A model generated the notes under the pieces. That model searched no databases and was not told the DNA's origin. It saw only the letters and a program-made list of their open reading frames with translations. Shown here in pieces: positions 15,089 through 19,373 of a DNA stretch of 19,373 nt (position 1 is its first letter; every line of letters begins with the position of its first letter). The DNA is taken from the NCBI GenBank assembly GCA_900752815.1, contig CAADWS010000029.1, forward strand, positions 1 through 19,373, written 5' to 3'. The translations under genes and the position numbers were made by a program. This DNA is from Bacteroidaceae bacterium. Lineage in GTDB: Bacteria; Bacteroidota; Bacteroidia; Bacteroidales; Bacteroidaceae.

Positions 15089-17452
15089 ATGAAAACGTTA
15101 TTCTATTTTTTTCGCCGTTATCGGCTGGCCTCTATCTTGAATCTGGTGGGGCTGAGCCTGTCGCTTGCGGCTTTCTATCTGTTTATGACGCAGGTAGACT
15201 ATTACGGGACTTTTAACCATTGCCTGAAAGACTATAAAAGGACTTATCGGCTGGAGGGAAGAACGGAGTTCCTCGGAGGCACGGACTGGAGTAATCACTG
15301 GAACTCGAACATGCAAGACTTGTGTGCGCGTATTCCTCATGTGGAGGGCGTCACGAGCCGGGGAACCTGGTCTGACCAGATAGAAATCGAAGTGGATGAA
15401 AAACTGATACCCGCACAATTTTTTCATGTGACAGAGAATTTCCTGGACTTTTGGGGCAATGAGGGATTACCCGGTTCGGACACATGGAAAGAGCAGCCCG
15501 ACGGCTATGTAATGAGCGAGTCGCTGGCCCGAAAAGTTTTTGGCAACGAGCCGGCTGTCGGGAAAAGGTTTTCCATACCGAAAAAGGGAGTGGAGAATGC
15601 TACAGTCATCGGTGTGTGCCGTGATTTTACGGACAACTGTACCTTCCGGAACGGTTTGTTCAAGAATTACGGGGAATATATGAATAGAGACGCATCGAAT
15701 TGGGCTGCCGAAATATATCTGCGGCTGGATGACGAACGGAACCGCGAAGCGGCAGAAAAAGCCTTCTTCGAGATCCTGAGTCAGGAGTGGAATTATTCAG
15801 ACAGCACTCGGTGTCCTGTCCGCCTTGTACCGATGGACCGTGCCTATTTTGAAGGATGTGCGCCTGAAGACAGGGGAAATGAAATGCTTCTTTACGCTTA
15901 TTATACGGCTTCAGTCTTTGTATTGCTGGTCGGACTATTGAATTTTGCCAACTTTTCATTGGCACAGGTTCCGGTGCGCATGCGCGGGGTGAACACGCGG
16001 AAGGTTATGGGGGCGTCCACAGCCAGTCTCCGCCTTGCATTGGTGATGGAGAATGTAATTTGGGCCATAGCTGCACTTGTGGTGGCCGCCCTGATGGTGC
16101 TGGCGTTTCGGAATGTGCCGGAATGTATGGAGCTCGTTTCGGGCGACATCGGTTTCCGCAGTCACGTCGGATTGGTTGGCAGTGCGGTGGTAGCCTCCGT
16201 GGGTATGGGAGTACTTTCCGCCTTGTTTTCTGCCTGGTATGTGACTTCCTTCTCGCCGGCACTGGTGCTGAAGGGAACTTTCGGACTTTCGCCGAGAGGA
16301 CGTTTCCTGCGAAGACTCATGTTGGTGGTTCAGTTTGTGACGGCTTTTGTCCTGACTATTTTCGTATTGGTCATGGCAGGACAGTCCTATTATATATTCC
16401 ATTCCGATTATGGTTTTAACAAAGATGAAGTGCTGTATGCAAGGTTGCCCGGCGATGTGATGGGGAAGAAGTCGGTTGTGTCTGCCGAAATCGGCAAACT
16501 GCCTTTTGCGGAAAGTTGCGGTTTTGCCGCCGATGTGCCGGGTAGTGCCGATATTTATATGGCCTGGGGACGTGGCGATGGGGACCACCATGTCACCTTT
16601 AATGCTTTGATTGTGGAGGAGAACTTCTTGAGAACTTTGGAAATACCTGTTGTGGAAGGACGTGATTTTAATGTACACGACCGGAAGGGGGCGTATGTGG
16701 TGAATCAGGCCATGATGCAGAAATATCCTTGGATTCGGCTGAATCAGCCTATTAGTGCCGATATAGAAGAGTGGACTGGTCCCGAAGGACAGTATCCGGT
16801 AGTGGGTGTCAGTGCGGATTTCAGGCTGATGTCCATGCGCAAGGACAACAGTGAGGTACCGGTGGCCTTTATCATCATGGGCCCAGATATGCAGGATTGG
16901 TGGGGCGACCGTTGCAATGTGGTTTTCGTACGGGTGACGGACGGCTATGACAAGTTGCAGGCTAAAAAGAAACTGGAGCAGTTGGTTACGGAAACAGGAA
17001 CAGAAGAAAACTGCGAATTCAGATTCTTGAATCTGGACCTTCAGCAGATGTATGAGGCGGAATTCCGCTTTATTTCCCAGGTGAGACTGTTTGCGCTTGT
17101 CTGTATTTCCATTACGTTGATTGGAGTGTTCTGCTTGACGATGTTTGAAACCGAATACCGTCGAAAGGAAATAGCCTTGAGGAAGATTATGGGATGCAGT
17201 GTGAGCGGAATCATCAGTCTCTTTGCCGGCCGGTATTTATGGCCCTTGTTGCTCGGGTTTGTGATAGCCGCCCCGATGGGCTACTTCATCAGTGTGGAAT
17301 GGTTGCAGAATTTTGCGGAACACACGCCTGTTCACTGGTGGTTCTTCCCGTTGGCATTTCTGATTGTTTCGGTTGTCGTTCTTCTGACTGTTGTGGTACA
17401 GAGCTGGCGAGTAGCTACGGAAAATCCAGTCAACAACATCAGGACAGAGTGA
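15089..17452 (+). CDS. MacB/FtsX-type ABC transporter permease (fused double unit)
   Basis: A 787-residue inner membrane permease with two FtsX-like halves in one chain. TM1 is at about 13-33, with a large periplasmic domain at 40-262. TM2-TM5 lie at about 268-290, 318-338, 357-380 and 410-432. A second periplasmic domain spans 435-663, and TM6-TM8 are near 665-687, 716-737 and 749-771. The text after TM5 (SDYGFNKDEVLYARLPG) and the RRKEIALRKIMGCS coupling segment after TM6 are typical of Bacteroidetes members. With the ATPase 31 bp upstream, the adaptor and TolC, it should form a tripartite pump like MacAB-TolC. Substrate unknown: candidates are peptides, lipoproteins, antibiotics or glycolipids. 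Confidence 0.92.
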   Translation: MKTLFYFFRRYRLASILNLVGLSLSLAAFYLFMTQVDYYGTFNHCLKDYKRTYRLEGRTEFLGGTDWSNHWNSNMQDLCARIPHVEGVTSRGTWSDQIEIEVDEKLIPAQFFHVTENFLDFWGNEGLPGSDTWKEQPDGYVMSESLARKVFGNEPAVGKRFSIPKKGVENATVIGVCRDFTDNCTFRNGLFKNYGEYMNRDASNWAAEIYLRLDDERNREAAEKAFFEILSQEWNYSDSTRCPVRLVPMDRAYFEGCAPEDRGNEMLLYAYYTASVFVLLVGLLNFANFSLAQVPVRMRGVNTRKVMGASTASLRLALVMENVIWAIAALVVAALMVLAFRNVPECMELVSGDIGFRSHVGLVGSAVVASVGMGVLSALFSAWYVTSFSPALVLKGTFGLSPRGRFLRRLMLVVQFVTAFVLTIFVLVMAGQSYYIFHSDYGFNKDEVLYARLPGDVMGKKSVVSAEIGKLPFAESCGFAADVPGSADIYMAWGRGDGDHHVTFNALIVEENFLRTLEIPVVEGRDFNVHDRKGAYVVNQAMMQKYPWIRLNQPISADIEEWTGPEGQYPVVGVSADFRLMSMRKDNSEVPVAFIIMGPDMQDWWGDRCNVVFVRVTDGYDKLQAKKKLEQLVTETGTEENCEFRFLNLDLQQMYEAEFRFISQVRLFALVCISITLIGVFCLTMFETEYRRKEIALRKIMGCSVSGIISLFAGRYLWPLLLGFVIAAPMGYFISVEWLQNFAEHTPVHWWFFPLAFLIVSVVVLLTVVVQSWRVATENPVNNIRTE

Positions 17453-17545
17453 GGAGATGAATGACAAGGAAGAAACAGTAAGGAGTTGGGCCAAACCGGC
17501 TGTCTGGGATTTTATAATTTGTTAAAGCTACGTTATTCCCATTTT

Positions 17546-19168
17546 ATGAAACATTCTATTCTTATGAAACGCTTATGTACTGTTCTGCTTGGCGGCTTGT
17601 CTCTCTTCGGCAGCCACGCACAGACACAAACTTCGGCCGTTATGGCTGAAAGGGAACTCGTTTCGGACTTTGAATATCTTGTGGAACTGTTGGAAACCAC
17701 TCATCCGGACCCATACAGCGGTTTTGGCGGAAAGTTCTTTTTCCACAAGGCGGCCTTCGAACTGGAAAACCGGTTGCGCTCAACTCCTCACTCGTTACAG
17801 GATTTTCATGAGCAGATTTCGATTTTTCTTTCCCGTTTGCAGGATGGACATACTTCGCTGTTCAGGCCTTCTGCATCGGACAGCCGGATGCAGCGGATGT
17901 TGCCGTTACGGCTGAAGGTCATTCCTGAAGAGTTGATTGTGGTGGGGTTGCCCAAGGCGGACCGGCATTTGCTGGGAAGTCGCGTCGTTGCGGTCAACGG
18001 CGATTCCCTGCAGACTGTGCTGGCGCGTGCAGCCGGGCTACGGGCCTGTGAGAATCTTTATGACCGCTATTTCCTGGTCAGCCGCCAGTTGGCGCATGAA
18101 GAATTTCTGCGACAACTCTTTCCGGAACAACGAGATACGGTGTTGTTGACGTTGCTGACCCCAGAGGGACGTACCCAGCGGCTTCGCCTGCCGTTGCTGC
18201 CTGCCAGGGAAGCCTCTGCCGGCATAACTGCCACTGCCGCGACTTCGCTGGAACTGCCGGGGCAAAACCTGGCCTACCGGTATGTTGACAGGAAAAAGCA
18301 GGTGATGTACTTCAATGTCGACATGATTTACGGCCGTGACAATTTCGAGTTCATCTATCGAAACAAATGGGGCGGGCTGATGGAGCAGATGGCCTATTAC
18401 TATCAGAGTATGGGGCAGCGGATGCCGGCAGACACTCTTGAGGCCATCAACAACATCCCTTCCTTCTCCGAAACGTTTGCAGAAATGCTGACGGAAATGA
18501 GGCGGAACCAGTCGGAGGTGCTTATCATTGACCTGCGAGGAAATGGAGGCGGATGGACCCCCATCACGCTTCCCACGCTTTATCAGCTATACGGACCGCG
18601 CTGTTTTAGCGTCGATATGGGCGATTTCTACCAGCTTGTATCTCCTCTTCTGATGAGAAAGCAGAATACGGACCTCGCCCACTTCAACCGTAGCCGGAAC
18701 GCCAATTGGAAGATGGGTGACTACACACTGGCCGTAAAAGACACCGCCGCTGCTCCTCCGACGATAGAAGGGCTGTGTAAGGACCACACGTACATCAGCA
18801 GTGTGCCGCATTTGCTGACAGCCCAAAACGGAAAGCCGCTGTACACACCGCGGCAGGTGTTTGTCGTCACCGACAGCGAGACTTTCAGTGCTGCTTTCCA
18901 CTATGCCTTCTATTTGTGGAAACTGGGGGCTATCATCGTCGGTGTGCCCAGCCGGCAGGCACCGAATACGTTTATGGAACAGACCTCGTTCAGTCTCCCG
19001 TATACCGGACTGCGGGGGTCCATTTCCAATTCCATACAGATTTTCTTGCCGGCGGCGGACCGGCGGGCCAAGATTTTCTATCCGGACTGGATGCCGACCT
19101 ACAAGGACTATAAAAAGCATAAGTTCGATGTCAATACGGAGATTCTTTTCCTGCTCGACAAGTTGTAG
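17546..19168 (+). CDS. exported S41 family (tail-specific-like) peptidase
   Basis: A 540-residue secreted protein. The frame opens at 17486, but I chose 17546 (MKHSILMKRLC) because the earlier 20 residues lack signal character. A start at 17564 (MKRLCTVLLGG) would give an equally good signal peptide. Cleavage is likely after SHA (residue 25). An N-terminal helical region holds LQDGHTSLF (about 98-106), a common S41 lead motif. The core peptidase part has IDLRGNGGGW (328-337) and DSETFSAAFHYA (443-454), where S448 is the probable nucleophile. No clear PDZ domain is evident. The catalytic Lys is uncertain by eye. It lies 93 bp after the permease gene. A TATAATTTG at 17513-17521 might be a poor internal promoter. 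It may trim or degrade exported peptides, which is inference. Confidence 0.82.
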   Translation: MKHSILMKRLCTVLLGGLSLFGSHAQTQTSAVMAERELVSDFEYLVELLETTHPDPYSGFGGKFFFHKAAFELENRLRSTPHSLQDFHEQISIFLSRLQDGHTSLFRPSASDSRMQRMLPLRLKVIPEELIVVGLPKADRHLLGSRVVAVNGDSLQTVLARAAGLRACENLYDRYFLVSRQLAHEEFLRQLFPEQRDTVLLTLLTPEGRTQRLRLPLLPAREASAGITATAATSLELPGQNLAYRYVDRKKQVMYFNVDMIYGRDNFEFIYRNKWGGLMEQMAYYYQSMGQRMPADTLEAINNIPSFSETFAEMLTEMRRNQSEVLIIDLRGNGGGWTPITLPTLYQLYGPRCFSVDMGDFYQLVSPLLMRKQNTDLAHFNRSRNANWKMGDYTLAVKDTAAAPPTIEGLCKDHTYISSVPHLLTAQNGKPLYTPRQVFVVTDSETFSAAFHYAFYLWKLGAIIVGVPSRQAPNTFMEQTSFSLPYTGLRGSISNSIQIFLPAADRRAKIFYPDWMPTYKDYKKHKFDVNTEILFLLDKL

Positions 19169-19208
19169 CTGAACCTTCAGACTGTCTGCTATTCTTAAAG
19201 GCAGTTCA

Positions 19209-19251
19209 GCCCGTCGGAAGTATTTGCGGACTTCCGGCGGGCCGTATATTT
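19209..19251 (+). terminator. probable terminator of the export operon
   Basis: GCCCGTCGGAAGT (19209-19221) pairs with ACTTCCGGCGGGC (19230-19242) over 13 bp (one G-U pair) around an 8-nt loop. It is followed by a short AT-rich tail (TATATTT) rather than a pure T run. It begins 41 bp after the S41 gene stop. Confidence 0.65.
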
Positions 19252-19294
19252 CCCCCCCGACATAAGGCACTGTTGCGTGGCGGGCCAAAGAAAG

Positions 19295-19373
19295 TGTAGT
19301 GTACTAAAAAAAGTTGACACAAATTTTAGAAGTATGCGTACTTATAAAGGCATGTCAGACTTTCATCGTCTGC
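19295..19373 (+). mobile_element. possible left end of an IS3/IS150-like insertion sequence (cut by window)
   Basis: TGTAGTGTACTAAAAAAAGT (from 19295) continuing to TTGACAC resembles IS3-group terminal repeats, which often begin TGTACTG and contain AAGTTGACAC. An ATG at 19334 opens a frame (MRTYKGMSDFHRL) that runs off the window and could be the first orf of a transposase. There is not enough sequence to confirm either the repeat or the family. Confidence 0.35.

Noticed and set aside
15956..16678. 240-codon minus-strand frame over the permease gene
   Set aside because: His/Gln-rich product typical of an antisense reading of a membrane protein gene; no domain seen.
1..19373. CRISPR array, tRNA, rRNA or prophage genes
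   Set aside because: No regularly spaced repeats, no cloverleaf-like tRNA signature, and no phage structural or integrase genes were seen on either strand.

Overview
The window is chromosomal DNA of a member of the Bacteroidales, most likely a Bacteroides/Phocaeicola/Prevotella-like gut or oral anaerobe. This rests on protein content (DUF4834 next to pssA, a folP-cdaA pair, Bacteroidetes-style TolC and FtsX permease proteins), the near absence of Shine-Dalgarno sequences, and repeated matches to the Bacteroidetes sigma-ABfr promoter (-7 TAnnTTTG, -33 TTTG about 20 bp upstream). Every main gene is intact and I see no broken gene. Base composition and codon use show no obvious foreign block by eye.

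Region 1 (1-3823, minus strand) holds housekeeping genes read right to left. folP (dihydropteroate synthase) is followed by cdaA (diadenylate cyclase). Next, from its own promoter, comes psd (phosphatidylserine decarboxylase), then pssA (phosphatidylserine synthase) and a small DUF4834 membrane protein. Psd and PssA are consecutive steps to phosphatidylethanolamine. Bases 1-98 hold no gene I can support.

Region 2 (3942-7967, plus strand) holds murF (peptidoglycan precursor ligase) and then pta and ackA, the acetyl-CoA to acetate/ATP pathway. A long stem-loop lies between pta and ackA, and a clear rho-independent terminator follows ackA.

Region 3 (7968-9855) starts with a 649-bp gene-poor stretch. 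It contains the ackA terminator, an almost perfect promoter followed within about 50 bp by another intrinsic terminator (a candidate tiny RNA), a convergent promoter-like site, and the terminator of the minus-strand class I aminotransferase gene (aspC-like).

Region 4 (10103-19168) looks like one functional module. A compact two-component system (response regulator then histidine kinase, 4-nt overlap) is divergent from a plus-strand export operon: TolC-like outer membrane factor, HlyD-like adaptor, MacB/LolD-type ATPase, an 8-TM MacB/FtsX-type permease and an exported S41 peptidase. The shared divergent intergenic region carries two 15-bp palindromes, GTATGATAATCATAC and GTATGATTATCATAC. Both fit the known Fis-core pattern (G at 1, YR at 4-5, YR at 11-12, C at 15), and the response regulator ends in a Fis-type helix-turn-helix. 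My best hypothesis is that the regulator binds these sites and switches on the exporter. The exported substrate is unknown.

The right edge (about 19290-19373) resembles the terminal repeat of an IS3/IS150-like insertion sequence with the first codons of a reading frame, cut off by the window.
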